Under the pieces are notes generated by a model. The model was given only the letters and a program-made list of their open reading frames with translations. It searched no databases and had not been told where the DNA came from. Positions 34,283 through 46,901 of a stretch of 64,000 nt of DNA are shown here, piece by piece. Each line of letters begins with the position of its first letter. Position 1 is the stretch's first letter. This stretch comes from Guadua angustifolia (taxonomy: Eukaryota; Streptophyta; Magnoliopsida; Poales; Poaceae), in contig CM070501.1 in assembly GCA_036346375.1 (NCBI GenBank), forward strand, positions 54,787,326-54,851,325, in the 5' to 3' direction. Position numbers and translations under genes: made by a program.

Positions 34283-34818
34283 TGAAAACGGCGGCCGCCG
34301 TGCATATATTAAGAAGAGGAGAATCCCTTATAAGAAAGGAGAGTTACAAGGTGCGAAGGCCGCACCTAAGGCATGGGGGAGCGAGGGAGTGGTGTGGAGG
34401 GGTAGGGGAGGCCTAGGCTAGAGACTCCTTAGCAGTGCCTTGAAGCTTCGACGCCCCAAGATCGCCCTGTGAGGTGGCCTCGTCCTTTATTTGTCAGAAG
34501 ATTTGATCATGATTTGTCCATTTGTGGCGGAAAACCCCGTTGTTTCGCTCCTTCCACCAGTGCAACACAGTTAGGATAATAATAGATTTGAGTCCTTCTG
34601 TGGCCGAGAAGAGAACGCGCTGGAGGCACCAACGCCAAGATCCACCTCATGGCACCAGCTTGTTTGGGTGAAGAGTTGGCGCGCGAATCCAATCCGCAAT
34701 GGAGGTCCACATGCGTCGAACTTCATCGCAATGGAGGAAGAGGTGAGAGGTCGCTCTCAAGTTGCGATAAAGACATGAGATGTATACTAGTTTGGCCACC
34801 TCGATTTGAAGACGGAGG
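34283..34818 (-). mobile_element. 5'-truncated LINE, copy C
   Basis: Same insertion as in A and B. The reading frame is more decayed, and the right flanking duplication has shrunk to GGCGACTCTTTTT. Confidence 0.75.
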
Positions 34819-35047
34819 CGACTCTTTTTAATCTAGACCATTATATTAGGATTCACGCAATTGATGATGTAGATCTTTCTCCTTTTCACCGGATAACGGA
34901 GAATTTTCGCTCTTGAGAGCGAACATGATATCTTCGTTTTCCATTACTTTAATAAGATAATAGATAGATAGATAGTTGAGCCAAAGTGTCATATATAAGA
35001 TGCAATGTGTTAGATGAGAAAAGTTTGGTTATGGCGGCAAAGTGGTG

Positions 35048-35638
35048 CACTCATCGCAGAAGTCACTATCACAAGCGGTTTGAAACTGCTTTTTAGAAGC
35101 GGTTTTAGAACTGTTTGTAGGCAACCGTGAGTGATACTCCGTTAAGATCACAAGCGGTTTTATAACCGCTTGTAGAAGTCACTTCAAAGACAAATAATAT
35201 TGTGAGGACTGGATTCAACTCATGACCTCCTCACCCTCCTCGTAACTCCACGCCTCACCCATCTAACCAACCCACCCACGCTGCTCTCCGATAGAGTAGG
35301 GCATGCATTCCTTTTATTATTTCAAACCGGGCTTCTACAAGCGGTTGGGGACACGAACCCTTCTAGAGTCGGCTCTAGAAGGGTTCGTGTCCCCAACCGC
35401 TTCTAGAGCTCTAGAAGGAGCTTTAGAAGGGGTTCGTGTCACGAACCCTTCTAGAGCTTTAGAAGGGGTTCGGGACACGAACCGCTTTAGAGCTAAGGCT
35501 TTAGAAGGGTTCGTGTCTAGAACCGCTTTAGAGACCCCTTCTATCCGTTGCCCATGAACCGCTTAGGTGCAGAGAGCACAAGCGACGCAATTAACCGCTT
35601 ATAATAGACCGCTTGTGAAGGTCGATTCTTTAGTAGTG
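35048..35638. mobile_element. CACTA MITE, copy C
   Basis: The left end is CACTCATCGCAGAAGTCAC and the right end is TTTAGTAGTG, again within the duplicated GTG. The central palindrome with GACACGAACCCTTCTAGAG arms is the best preserved of the three. Confidence 0.8.
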
Positions 35639-35889
35639 GTGGTTACGAGATGCTTCGTTCTCATCTATGGAAAGCGAAAAACGAAGACTATATTTGTCGA
35701 TCGATGAAAGAAAATGAAGTTGATCAAAACCATGTGCCGAGTAGTTTGGCATTATCATGCTACGAAATCTATTAAGTGCATCCAAATAAAATATAAGGAA
35801 AGGAATTTTGAGACTCCATCGCTATATATGTTCTTTTTTTAAAAAAAAGATCATTTTTGAACTCCATTTGTGATTTTTTTAATATTATA

Positions 35890-37560
35890 TATTATAAGAG
35901 AAAAAATAGTCACTATGTTCCTTTCTACTTTATCACCTGTGACCAAAATTTCATAATATTTTCCATTTATATTAATATCATCTTGTTCTTTCATTATTGC
36001 AATGTTTGTCCGTACTACATGCAAATAGTACGCATCACATAGAATATACCATATAGTCGAGTGAACACTCATCAATGAATCACCCTTTCAATCGCTCCAT
36101 CCATGGAGGCCCACTAAATAAATGATTAAAATGTTTACTTTTTGATGAGAATTTTTAGCATATTCTATTTTTACTTAGAGACTTTAAACCACTTGTTGTA
36201 GACTTTTGCTACATAATAAATTTCAATTCCTAATCTTTATATATATAACCAAATTTCTTACCTTATTTCCCTTTCTCTAGAATTAGCATCTTTATGGAAT
36301 TTTAATTATGAATAAAACCAAAAATTTTACTTCTCATTTAGTATGAAATTTTTTACTTTTGATTTTTACTCTGAATTTGCATATATTTTTTTGACTCTAC
36401 CTCTTATACTTTTTTATAGCTTAGTTTGAAATTTGCACATAAATCAAACTGCTAATTTTTATTTTGAACATATGTTATTTTTATTATGCCTCAAACAAAC
36501 TCTTTCTTATAATCTAAATTTTATTTTTATTTAATTTCGAATATATGTTATTTTTTATTATATTTGACTCGACTCTTTCTTTTAACCTAAATTTTATTTT
36601 TATTTAATTTTGAATATTTGTTATTTTTTATTGTACTTGACATGGACTCTTTATTTTAATCTATTTTTTATTTTGAATTTCAGCTTTAGATTAGGATTCA
36701 TATACAAAATTTTATCTAATTTGTATCTAATTTCACTATATAGGGTTTTAATTTAGAGTTTTTATGAAAATAAAATCATATTTTCTTTTTTTATTTTTAA
36801 TTTCTATTATTTTCATTGTTATTCTTTATTTAATTTGGAATTAGAATTTGTATATAAATTCGATTGCTAATATCATCTATTTTTATTTCAAAATGAAAAT
36901 CACATTGCTAATTCATTTTATTTTTCTTTCCAATTTTATAATAATTTTTATTGAATTTTAAATATTTTTTAGGTTAGAATTTGTATACAAATCCAACTAC
37001 TAATTTTAATATAATTTTTATTTCAACTTCCAACTATAAATGGGTTTTAATTTAGAGTTCATACAAACAATCAAATGGTTAATTCTCTTTTATTTTTTAT
37101 TCCTTTTTTGTTACTTTTTTTACACTTTTTATGGGCTCTTTCATTTAATCCAAGATGTTATAACTCGGTCCAGCTAGATGGACGGTTATATGTTTTACTT
37201 TAAATCATAACATCCAATGGTTGCTATAGTTCAATTTAGATACCTTCCACTGTATCAAAGGTTAGATGTTTTTTTGTGAGAATTACTAATATATTCCTTT
37301 TTTATATAAAGATCCAATAACTATTGTAATTAGGGTCTACCTAAATAAGGGTAAGATGTGTTACTTATTTTTGAGAATTTCTAGACCATTTCTTTTTTTT
37401 TCATAGCAACTCTTATGAGTTTTTAATATATAATAGATGCAGAAATTTGACAATATATAGCTAAATTCTTATAGAAATACAGAAATTTTCAGCATTCATA
37501 CTAACCAGGACAAAGGCAACTGCATATACATAATACTAGATGCGTAAGTACAACACCACA
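35890..37560. repeat. AT-rich degenerate repeat family, forward orientation
   Basis: From about 36200 to 37430 a word set recurs: (T)GAC..GACTCTTT(A/C)TTTTAA(T/C)CTA, AATTTTATTTTTATTTAATTT and GAATTTG(T/C)ATA. The same family appears reversed at 43390-44930. No coding sequence. 37390-37430 resembles the end of a Helitron-like repeat (GCAACTCTTATGAG). Confidence 0.5.
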
Positions 37561-37614
37561 CCGGTCTACGTAGCATGCACAATTCAGGACCTCCCGGGCT
37601 ATAAGGCTATTCCC

Positions 37615-37974
37615 AATGGACGATGTCGTACTCTAAAATCCAAGACAGTCAAGTAGGATGCATAGTAAGATATTGTTTGGATGAAACACCCTCTCCAGTG
37701 CATAGTATCATATTACAGTATCCAAGACAGCATGTGTCCATTAAATTGCTGCATATGCTACGATAAAATGTATCATGTGAACGTGTGGAGAAGACACCGT
37801 AGCGACCCCAGTACGGTGTCGTCCGAAAACCAAGATGTTGGATACGGAGCCGGAGCAGTATCTTTAGGATGATACCGCACTACTCTCTCTCCTCTTTAAC
37901 TCATATGCCGCATCAACAACCTGTCCTATGTGGCAAGCATTAAACGAGGATGACACCATGCACTGGAAATAGCC
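37615..37974. mobile_element. Tourist-like MITE (GGCTATTCCCA family)
   Basis: The left end GGCTATTCCCAATGGA and right end CACTGGAAATAGCC are inverted partners flanked by TAA (37612-37614, 37975-37977). Length 360 bp. The right-hand TAA is also the left-hand TAA of the next element. Confidence 0.85.
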
Positions 37975-37977
37975 TAA

Positions 37978-38335
37978 GGGCAGTCCCAACCCTCCACCTC
38001 AGCTAGTGTCCATAGAATTAATTACGCTGCCAACTAAGCAAAAATCTGATGTGGCATAGGAATTAAGGAAGGGAGAGAAGGAAAAACGAAGAAACCGTGT
38101 CTCATGCAAGAAACTGGGTCGGCGCGGGTACCAAGACGCAAGAAACTAGCAAAATATGCATTGGACATTTCTGTGCGCTGACCAAGGCGTGTTTGTGGTG
38201 CATGCATTGGTTTATTGTTCTCTCTCTCCTCTAGATACTACCCATAGAAATCATGGGTTGGAAAACTATACATTGATTTCTTGCTTTCTCTCTCCTCTAG
38301 ACACCCCTCATGGAAACCGTGGGTTGGGACTGCCC
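37978..38335. mobile_element. Tourist-like MITE (GGGCAGTCCCA family)
   Basis: The termini GGGCAGTCCCAACCC and GTGGGTTGGGACTGCCC are flanked by TAA (37975-37977, 38336-38338). Length 358 bp. The interior repeats TCTCTCTCCTCTAGA(T/C)AC with CATGG/CATGA pairs. It abuts the preceding MITE. Confidence 0.85.
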
Positions 38336-38565
38336 TAACATAGGTAGTATGCATGTGGTTGGAATTGGTGTCAGTGAGTAACAACGGGCCCACTCCGCAT
38401 TGAAATTCCACCCTGTCAGGCAAGTAGGAATTTTTGATTGGCGCGCACTGTTGAGCGGAATACTGTACCATCCTTTTGATAATTGTACAGAAACAGATTT
38501 ACTGGTTGGAACTCTCAATATCGAATCAAGTTACACGCACTGACCACCCCTACACCCACCCCACT

Positions 38566-38630
38566 TTTTTTTTCTGAGGCGGCAGCGCACTGATTAAAGT
38601 ACCCTAATCGAAACTACTATGTAGGAGGTA
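38566..38630 (-). mobile_element. Tiny LINE 3' remnant
   Basis: A T-run followed by CTGAGGCGGCAGCGCACTGA and ATTAAAG resembles the minus-strand 3' end of a LINE. Too short to classify. Confidence 0.25.
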
Positions 38631-38943
38631 GGTAAGAAAGATACTGGATACTGTAGTACTACCTATCAACTGTCAAATGACTAGAGAAGAACCCGGGCTG
38701 TAGTGGTAACTGATTAACTGCACGTCGATCGATCGGTTACTTCCACGGTTCCACACTTCCACCCAAAGTTACTGCACGCTGACGGAGTGACGGCCACATG
38801 CACATGCAGGCCTGCAGCCAAGCGCAGCCAAAGCCGACGCCGTCAGCTTGCTTCGAGGCTAGAGTTACATATAGAAACAGAACTAATACAGTCGTATAGT
38901 AACAACCGTAACTTTAATAATTATGTATCGATCGTTCGATTAG

Positions 38944-39160
38944 GCTATTTCCAGTGTATAGTTTCATTTCCTAGTTTTCAAGAGTGCCACATCAGTTTTT
39001 ATCTAGGTAACCGTGTATCTTGAGTTTCATCTAGATGAAACTCTCTTACTTCCCATGAAACTCTCTCTATCTCTCTCTTCATAATTACCTTGTCATGTCA
39101 CCAAATATGATGATGTGTCATATCATTTAATGAGAATGAAACTCCCATTGTGAATGGCCT
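38944..39160. mobile_element. MITE of the GGCTATT family, diverged
   Basis: It starts GGCTATTTCCAGTGTATAG and ends CATTGTGAATGGCC, the same terminal family as 37615-37974. The interior repeats GAAACTCTC words. The flanking target duplication has decayed. Confidence 0.55.
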
Positions 39161-39241
39161 TTCCTACTACTATTTGTAACATTATAGCTAATTAAATGGT
39201 GCTCATGATCGGTAATTACTTAACTTAGAGTCCTATCATAA

Positions 39242-39532
39242 GAGCAAGTATTATAAGGTGACGTAGGCGGGCTGCAAGAAGTGACACATCAGATTTGTGA
39301 TGAGGTGGAAGAGAGAGAAATGGAGAGAGAAAGAAAGCGGTCGCTCACTTGTAGCCAATGAAGTGGGTCGCTCATGGACTCCAAGACACTTTGTGAGAGG
39401 AAGAGTTGATCTAAGTATTAAATGTATAGCTTGTATCAAGAGTGAGCTATTATATGAATAGACTTTTTGTTGGCTATGTGTGACATGGCAACACTATAAA
39501 ACCCACCATAGACTCTATTATTAACCTTGCTC
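39242..39532. mobile_element. Tourist-like MITE (GAGCAAG family)
   Basis: The left end GAGCAAGTATTATAAGG and right end TTATTAACCTTGCTC are inverted, flanked by TAA (39239-39241, 39533-39535). Length 291 bp. Confidence 0.8.
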
Positions 39533-39839
39533 TAAATGCACAGGAACTCTATCCCGAGACCAGAGACTACCAGCAGCACATGAACCTCGCGTGGTAAAAC
39601 TTTAGATGACAAGTTGCATCCTACTTGGCGAAGGAAATGTTACCGCCCTCCGTTGCGCTCATATGCGTGCGTCTCGTGAAATTTAACACACCTTTTACGC
39701 TTAACATTAGTGGTTCGAATTTTGAATGCCTTATTGCAATACTAGTGTCTACGAAAAAGCGCTACACCTCGAAGGCTTCTAAGGTTTGTTTGGTTGGAGG
39801 AAATTGGTGTTAGATAACGGAAACTAGCCAGAATAATAA

Positions 39840-40645
39840 GCTACGTTACGTCGCGTACGATAATACAACGTGAAAAATTTGAGAAATTTGGTCGTATTTT
39901 TTGTTTTCATATTTTTTGTAAAAAATGGGTCGGTAGGACCCGTCGATAAATCTATGGGCTGTTATAAACCTTCGACTAATTGGCGTTTTTTTTAAAACCA
40001 CGGCTAGGACCCATCGGCAAATCTATGGGCTACTATAAACCTTCGACGAATTTGTGGATTTTTTATAAAACCGTGGCTTTTTTTTTACGTATTTCGAGAA
40101 ATTTGGTCGTATTTTCGGTTTTCATATTTGTTTAAAAAAATAGGCTGTTAGGACCCGTCGACGAATCAGTAATTTATTTTTTTAGGGTCTGTCCGCAAAA
40201 AAACAACCTGAAGGACCTAAATGTAAACTGCGGAAGGACTTAAATGTAATTTTCATATTTTTTGGGTCTATTTTATAAAAAAACCACCAAAAGGACCTAA
40301 ACGTGATTTCTAGTTTTTCAGAGGGCCTAATCGCGAGGGAGGTGAGGTGGCACGGCTCAATGCCCTCAATCTCTAGCACTTTAATATATCGGAATGACTT
40401 GTGCCTGGACATCTGAAATTTTTGAACGCGTTGTAACATTTATTTCTTATGCATGCAATATTTTATTACAATGCGTGTAACATTTTCCTTCGACAAACAG
40501 TAAAATTCGCTACAGTAAACGAATGTTGCAAGCGTTCAAAAAAATGTTGCACTCGTCGGCAAAAAATGTTGCAAGCGTATGAAAGAAATGTTGCAAGAGA
40601 CGTCCGGTAAGATGAGCAGTAATCGGACATCCGAGCGCTAGTTTC
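39840..40645. repeat. Repeat-derived DNA with Helitron-like end
   Basis: 39880-40175 has alternating copies of GGACCC(G/A)TCG, AAATCTATGGGCT and TATAAACCTTCGAC, a relative of the 25.8-26.4 kb minisatellite in opposite orientation. 40490-40640 repeats AATGTTGCAAGCG four times and ends with an imperfect hairpin (ACGTCCGGTAA...AATCGGACATCCG) followed by CTAG/T. That fits a Helitron 3' terminus; no 5' end was assigned. Confidence 0.45.
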
Positions 40646-42118
40646 TCCCTTAATATATAGTGAGAATTTGGAGTGTAAGGGTTCTATAATCTCTTGTTTG
40701 GTTGGTGAGCACAGGAATTTTGGTGGGATGAGGCTTGTGAGTTTGAGGGCCTAACTTCCACCATTTTAAACCCAGTAAGGGGTGGGAGTTGGCAGAGAAT
40801 TGCTCGTTTACAGGAAGTGAATAATACATCTCGACCTTTATCTTGACTTATTCGAAGCTACAAATCAATTCCCCGCTATTTTCTCATTCCTCTTGCCAAA
40901 CAGGGGGTTAGGATTAGAAAGCAAATGCCTCTACAAACTCCCTCTGAACCCATTCCCCCTCGCAATGGTTGCCAATAAGGCTGCTAATGATCATAACTAG
41001 CTACCCCCAAGTCACAAAAGAGTGAATTTTTTTACATTTCAAAGTCAATAAGATGCTACTTTGACAACTAAATTCTCTTTTCATACGTCCAAATAAAAAG
41101 TTGTGAAAATGTAATACTCAGAAAGTATTTTGTTAGAGCAGTTTTATGGTAGATAATATAGGTAGTAAATAGTGGTAGTAGAAATCCGATTTAGCCATAT
41201 ATTTCTCAAGGGTATTATGGATTTTTGATCATTTGCTATGTTACTCACTGACCTTTATTTTCCGCCACCACCGCCCTTTGTTGCGTTATTCGTTATCGTT
41301 GCCCTCTTTTTTCACCGCCACTGCCAGTCCAGTCCTATCGACGCTGTAGCATCTGTCTTCCTGTCGGTGCCCTCTGGATTGTGACCACACCGCGGTTAGC
41401 GCTCTCCCGTCTTATTCGTGACGACACTGTGGTCTCGTACTAACACATCGATCGTTCTGTCTTGTGCAGCTCACGAACCAATTCTGAATTTTACACAAAA
41501 GCACAAAAAAAAATATGCATGCATTCAAAATTAAAAAAAAAGCTAATTACAATACTATCACCATATGATTTCTATTACCAATACTACCAGCGGAAGTATA
41601 ACTAAATTCTAACTAATCTGATCCGTTAGATCAAATAGAATGAACGGCTAATATTTAATATTGTGTATTGTAAAAATGCTCTTTTTTTATGGCAGATTCG
41701 CTCATATCGCCATATATCATAACAACACGTTTTAAACAATATCTTTGATCAAAATTAATAGAATTTGATGCACGCATTCTAGGGCATCACTTTTTTGTGA
41801 ATTGGGGAATAAGATAGATTATATTCATTAATTATACCAGGTTTAAACATCAATTTTACTAGCTTATCACAGCTCGTCTGGAAAAAAAAATTTGCTTAAT
41901 GTCAACATATAAAAGACAGGATTCAGTATACGGACCGAAGCATAGGAAGTGTTCCAGTGCTCTCGAAAAGAATGAGGTTCATTGCTTCATATACAAATTA
42001 CAAATTGAGTGCCTGATTTTCAACCGCGTACAGCTGCCCGGCCCATTCCCAACTGAGCGATTCAACGAACCTGGACAGCTTGCAGCTCAATTATCCGGTA
42101 ATTAAATTTGTGTTGTAA

Positions 42119-42443
42119 GGCTATTCCCAGTGCATTGTATCTTGTCACAATATCCAAAACTGTCATGTCATATGATATTATAAAAGATACAACTATCCCA
42201 ATGCATAGTATCATGGATTATTTCTTAGTCCCCACAAGATAATTAAATGCTAGATGTGTATGAGAGTATGAATTGTGGGCCACTTAGATGATTCAAGTTT
42301 CAATGTCTATGATTTCGTGCCCAAGTGGTATCTTCCTCAAGATACAGCTTTCTTCTCTCCCCTCTTAACTCTCTTGCCACATCATCAAAAATACTTATGT
42401 GACATGCATTAAATGAGTATGTTACCATGCACTGAGAATAGCC
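42119..42443. mobile_element. Tourist-like MITE (GGCTATTCCCA family)
   Basis: It starts GGCTATTCCCAGTGCATTG and ends CATGCACTGAGAATAGCC, flanked by TAA on both sides. Length 325 bp. The element at 46902-47227 is a close copy in the opposite orientation. Confidence 0.85.
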
Positions 42444-42446
42444 TAA

Positions 42447-42746
42447 GGGCAATCCCAATGGGATGACTAGGATAGTTTCCATAGCATTCATTAGGTTGCC
42501 ATGTAAGCAAAATGGTGATGTGGAGGTAGAGTTAATGATAAAAGAGAAAGAAACCATTTCTCATGTAGGAAATCATTTCTACACAAGTGCTAAGAAAGGG
42601 AAAAAGGGATTAGGTGAGAAAATAAGAGAAAAGAGGAGATTGGATGAGAGTTTATTTTGAAGAAACTATCCATTAGGAGCATAGTTTCTACATATAGTGT
42701 CTAAATGATATGAAAGTTATAGAAACTATATGCATTGGGACTGCCC
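42447..42746. mobile_element. Tourist-like MITE (GGGCARTCCCA family)
   Basis: It starts GGGCAATCCCAATGGG, ends GCATTGGGACTGCCC and is flanked by TAA. Length 300 bp. It abuts the preceding MITE exactly as the 37978-38335 element abuts its neighbour. Confidence 0.85.
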
Positions 42747-43389
42747 TAAGAAACTAGCTAATCCGCAAAAAGCGATTCCTAATCATTGAGTCAAGTTACA
42801 AAAATGTAAGGCAATGATCCAAATCATTGCAAGATAAACTTTTTCCAGATTATATCTCTTCCGGGTGGCCGGGGAGGTGAAGCTAGCCAGTCAGTCTCCA
42901 ACCCTTGATCTCTAAATGCTCCGATTTAATTAACAGTTTGGCATCTGATCCTTGTTTCCCATCACAACGAAAGGAGGCAGCAGAAAAACCAAAGCAATCA
43001 ATCCAAAGGCTTTTGACGCAAGGAGATGGCAGTGCTGATGCAACGAAAGTTGTTCAAATTTGCAGAAGAAAAGGTTGCCGATGTTTCGGAATCTCATGTC
43101 AGCATGCACCCACGAGGGCACAAAAAAATTTACCATGTAAAGCCACCTAATAACAAAAAAAAAAAGAAGGTTAGGTACAGATGCTACCATGGTATTCCCT
43201 CACGTTACAAATAATTGTCGTTTTTATATAGTTACAGTCAAACTTTCAAAATTTTGACCGTTAATATTTTTAAATTTTTAAAATTGGATACACAAAAATC
43301 ATATGTGCAGATTTATCTTGAAAAGTACTTTTATTTAAACCTATACTAATTAGGCACTATGAGAAAGTTCCTACGTTAACCAGAAAGAT

Positions 43390-44960
43390 CTGATCATCTA
43401 TTTGTTGGGTTTGAGTCATAACGGTTTAGATTAAAAGAAAAAGTCCATGTCAAGTACAATATAAATTAAGAAAAATTCGAAATAAAAATTAAAGAAATTA
43501 GCAATGTTACTTCCATACTATTTTCAAATTAAATCACAAATAAATAAAATTTAAAATAATAATTAAATAAAAATTAGTAAATTAAAACGATGAGTCTATC
43601 TTAAGTACAAGTCAAATTAAGTAAACTAAAATTCAGAATAAAAAATAAAGAAAAATTAACGATCTGACTTCCATGCGATTTCTAAAGTAAATACATAAAT
43701 ATAAAAATTTAGAATAATAATTAAACAAAATTAGCAAATTAAAACAATGAATCTATATCAAGTACAAGCTAAATTAAGTAAAATTTAGAATAAAAAAATA
43801 ATCAATTAGATTTTTGTACAAATTCCAAACTAAACCCTAAAAATAATTTCGAAATAGTAATAAATAAAAATAAAAATTCCAACCTAAAACTAAAAAATCC
43901 ACCTCACGTATGAAAAAATATGCAAACTCTAAATAATAATTACTAAACTGCTCAACTTTATAGGTTCTCTTGGCACTAAGAACAAGATAAATAACTAAAA
44001 ATTATAATAATAATTAAAAATTAGCAAATTAAAACAATGAGTCTATCTCAAGTACAAAGCTAATTAAGTAAAATTTAGAATAAAAATAAAATAAAATAAA
44101 TAATTTGATTTTTATGCAGACTCTAAAGTAAACCCTAAAAATAAATTTAGAATAGTAATAAATGAAAATATAAATTTTCATATAAATTTCAACCTAAAAC
44201 TTAAAAAATCCACCCTAGGTACAATAAAAACACGCAAAGTCGGAATAATACATATTGACCCTGTCCAAGTTTATAGGGTGTATTTTCTCTTGGTACATAG
44301 ATTAGGATGTATTGCAAATGACCATTCAATGATATTGCATAATCCCTAATTATTATCCATACTCGCTATGCTATGTTCAATGTATGTATGTAGAGGATAT
44401 AAAGTAAAGTTAGATATTTATTAGTGGTATAGAAGGGAGACCACACTAATTTTGTATTGGAATATAAAATATAATGTATACTTTTTTGACGCAGCGAGTC
44501 TATATCAAGTACAAGCCAAATTAACTAAAATTCAAAATAAAAAATTAGCAATTTTATTTCCATTGTAATTTGAGAGTAAACCTAAAAATAAAATTCTAAG
44601 TAATAATAAATAAAAATAGGATATGAATTTTTATACTAATTTCAACATAAATTGAAAAAATCCACCAAAAGTACAATCGAGAAGTATACAATTAGCAATA
44701 AATTAAAGAATACTTAAAAATTTGATTTGTATGTGAATTACAGTGCTAAATTATAAAATTATTAATATTTATAATATAATCTATTAACTATACTAATTAT
44801 GAACTATGAGAAATATTTTACATTAATAAAGAAAAGAAAAAAGATTTAGCGTCCATCTAACAGGCCAAGATTATAACGGCTATCAAGTACAATCCAAATT
44901 AGCATATCCAAGTGACTTTATCTAAGAAGCTAGCCTGGGCGGGTGCATAGGTTACCGACT
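43390..44960. repeat. AT-rich degenerate repeat family, reverse orientation
   Basis: Words such as GTCTATCTCAAGTACAA, AAATTAAGTAAAATTTAGAA and AAATAAAATTTAGAATA recur every 150-250 bp. They are reverse complements of the 36.2-37.4 kb family. The stretch ends near 44960 with GACTAG/T, a possible Helitron 3' end. No coding sequence. Confidence 0.5.
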
Positions 44961-45114
44961 AGTAATATTATAATTTTATTGGGTTTTATAACTATATTAT
45001 AATAGAAATTACATGTCAGAGAGCTATATTTTTCAAGAGTTTCAAAACGAGAACTATTTATGACCGGGGGTAGTATTAGTTACGAGTGCAAGAATCTTAG
45101 CTTTTCATCGGTTA

Positions 45115-45365
45115 GAGCAAATACAATAGCAAAGTCCATTGCTGGCTAATAGTAAGCTAAAAGTCAGCTTGTATAATAACTGTCTCTAAAATTGTCTCTA
45201 CATGCTGTGCAATAAATATCTTTTCTCTCTTGTATATAAATAATTAACATATGTTTTCATGTAAAACTAGTTATTAAATGAGAGCCAGTTCTCTTCTCTC
45301 TCTTGTGCATAAATCAAAACTGATATATACAGACTAAAAACCAGTTAAGGAGACCTTATTGTCCA
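45115..45365. mobile_element. Degraded GAGCAA-type MITE
   Basis: It begins TTAGAGCAAATACAATAG. The expected inverted right end is only partly visible (GAGACCTTATTGTCC). AGCTAAAAGTCAGC and CAGTTCTCTTCTCTC segments are typical of this MITE group. The right boundary is uncertain. Confidence 0.35.
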
Positions 45366-46900
45366 TACCATTAAACATCTTGTATGCATGTGCGTCACCA
45401 TTTGAAGTAAAATTCAAACGAAGTACCGGAGTACCACTACTAAATGGCGTTAGTTACTGTAGGAGTTCTGGGAATTAATTGCGTATGCTATTGCTTGGTT
45501 CGTTTGAACGGTCTACGCGCGTATTGCGAAACGGTGCTGATACGACTTGGCGTAGTAGTACGACTACTTGGTAATATTACGCGTTTCCGGGAAAAGCTGC
45601 TCCTTGTTAATTAAGAACGTTTCGTACGTGTCGCGGCGCACTTAAGCGGACGTACGTGCAGCAGCAACGTTACTTGCCTTTGCAATCGTTCTTCCAAGAC
45701 TTCAAGTTGGAAGAAACAAGCTAGACGCTCTCCCGTGCTTCTTCGGAGTTCGGAGATCTCCAACCTTGTGAGCACTGTATCTGTCAATTGTGTGCTCACT
45801 AGCTAATCTGCTCATTCTCTGCGCAGCAATTGCGTTTCCAGAATGACCGTACGTACATGAAATCAGCGTTACCGACCAACAACACAAAATTTATAAAAAA
45901 CAATCACCAATTGGTAGGGCCTTCTGGCAAGTCCAATCCGGTCGGACCTGCATGCCAGTGGCTACTCATACAAACACCATAAAATTGCAGCACATTTCAT
46001 TACTTTAGCAAAATACCATGGGTGTACATGCTAACACGAGACATTTTACCATCCTTGAGATGTATCTAAAATTTACATTGATTTAGTAACAACGGGTACC
46101 AACTCCACCATTTAAAGCTTTTGTACCCTCTTGATACCCACTTAATGTAAATTTTGCAACTTCCATCGTCTAAGTTTATAAATCGTATTTTTTTCTTAGG
46201 ACATAGACCAAGACGATTTTAAAAATGGCTAGATTACCGAAGCACTATGCTCAAAGATGCATGTAGATAATATATATAAAGTAAAGATCGATATTTATTA
46301 GTGGTATATAGGAAATATCACACTAATTTTACATTAAAAATATAAATATCTTATTATTTATGGACAAAGCTATTAGAAAAATATATCTTATAAACTTGAA
46401 CAAAGAAGTACCTTCAAAGGATAGTAAGAAATCTATGCTAACACTCACCACCTGGTCCAATGCGTATTAAAAGACGGGTAAGCCGGTTTATTTCTATATG
46501 GCTAGGTACAACAGCCATCTCAAACCAGTAGGACCCCTGCTTTCCCTAACAAGAAAAGTAGGACCTGCTTGAAATGCAGAAATTTTCGGCTGTTTTTTGT
46601 AATAACGAAATTCTTGTGTTCCAAACGGCCTAGGAGGTTTTGATTTTTTCGAAACGCAGGAGTGTAGGGCCCTCCCCTCGATGCAATCAGCCGGCAGGAG
46701 GAGGGGGTCCACTGAACTCCGAGCTGGAGTGGTGCGAGTGTGGCAGGAAAGTACCATGGCGTTGCCCATGTGACGCTCACATGTCGCTCCTCCTCGCTCT
46801 CTCGGCCTGGGCGCTCCCCGCCCCCACACGGCCACACCGCACGCATTCCGGCAATTTGTTGCATTCCCCCTCCTGCGCACATCGCTACAACAGCGCGTTA
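45366..46900. other. Intergenic, no supported gene
   Basis: GC rises at 46640-46890, where ORFs on both strands reach 128 codons, but no domain is recognisable and none shows an exon-like structure. Confidence 0.35.
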
Positions 46901-46901
46901 A

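Larger units (their letters stand above)
33064..35889. repeat. Compound block, copy C
   Basis: Third copy, with LINE fragment (about 34283-34818), CACTA MITE (35048-35638) and the B/C tail to about 35889, where unique AT-rich DNA begins (ATATATTATAAGAG). It shares the downstream tail with B. Confidence 0.85.
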
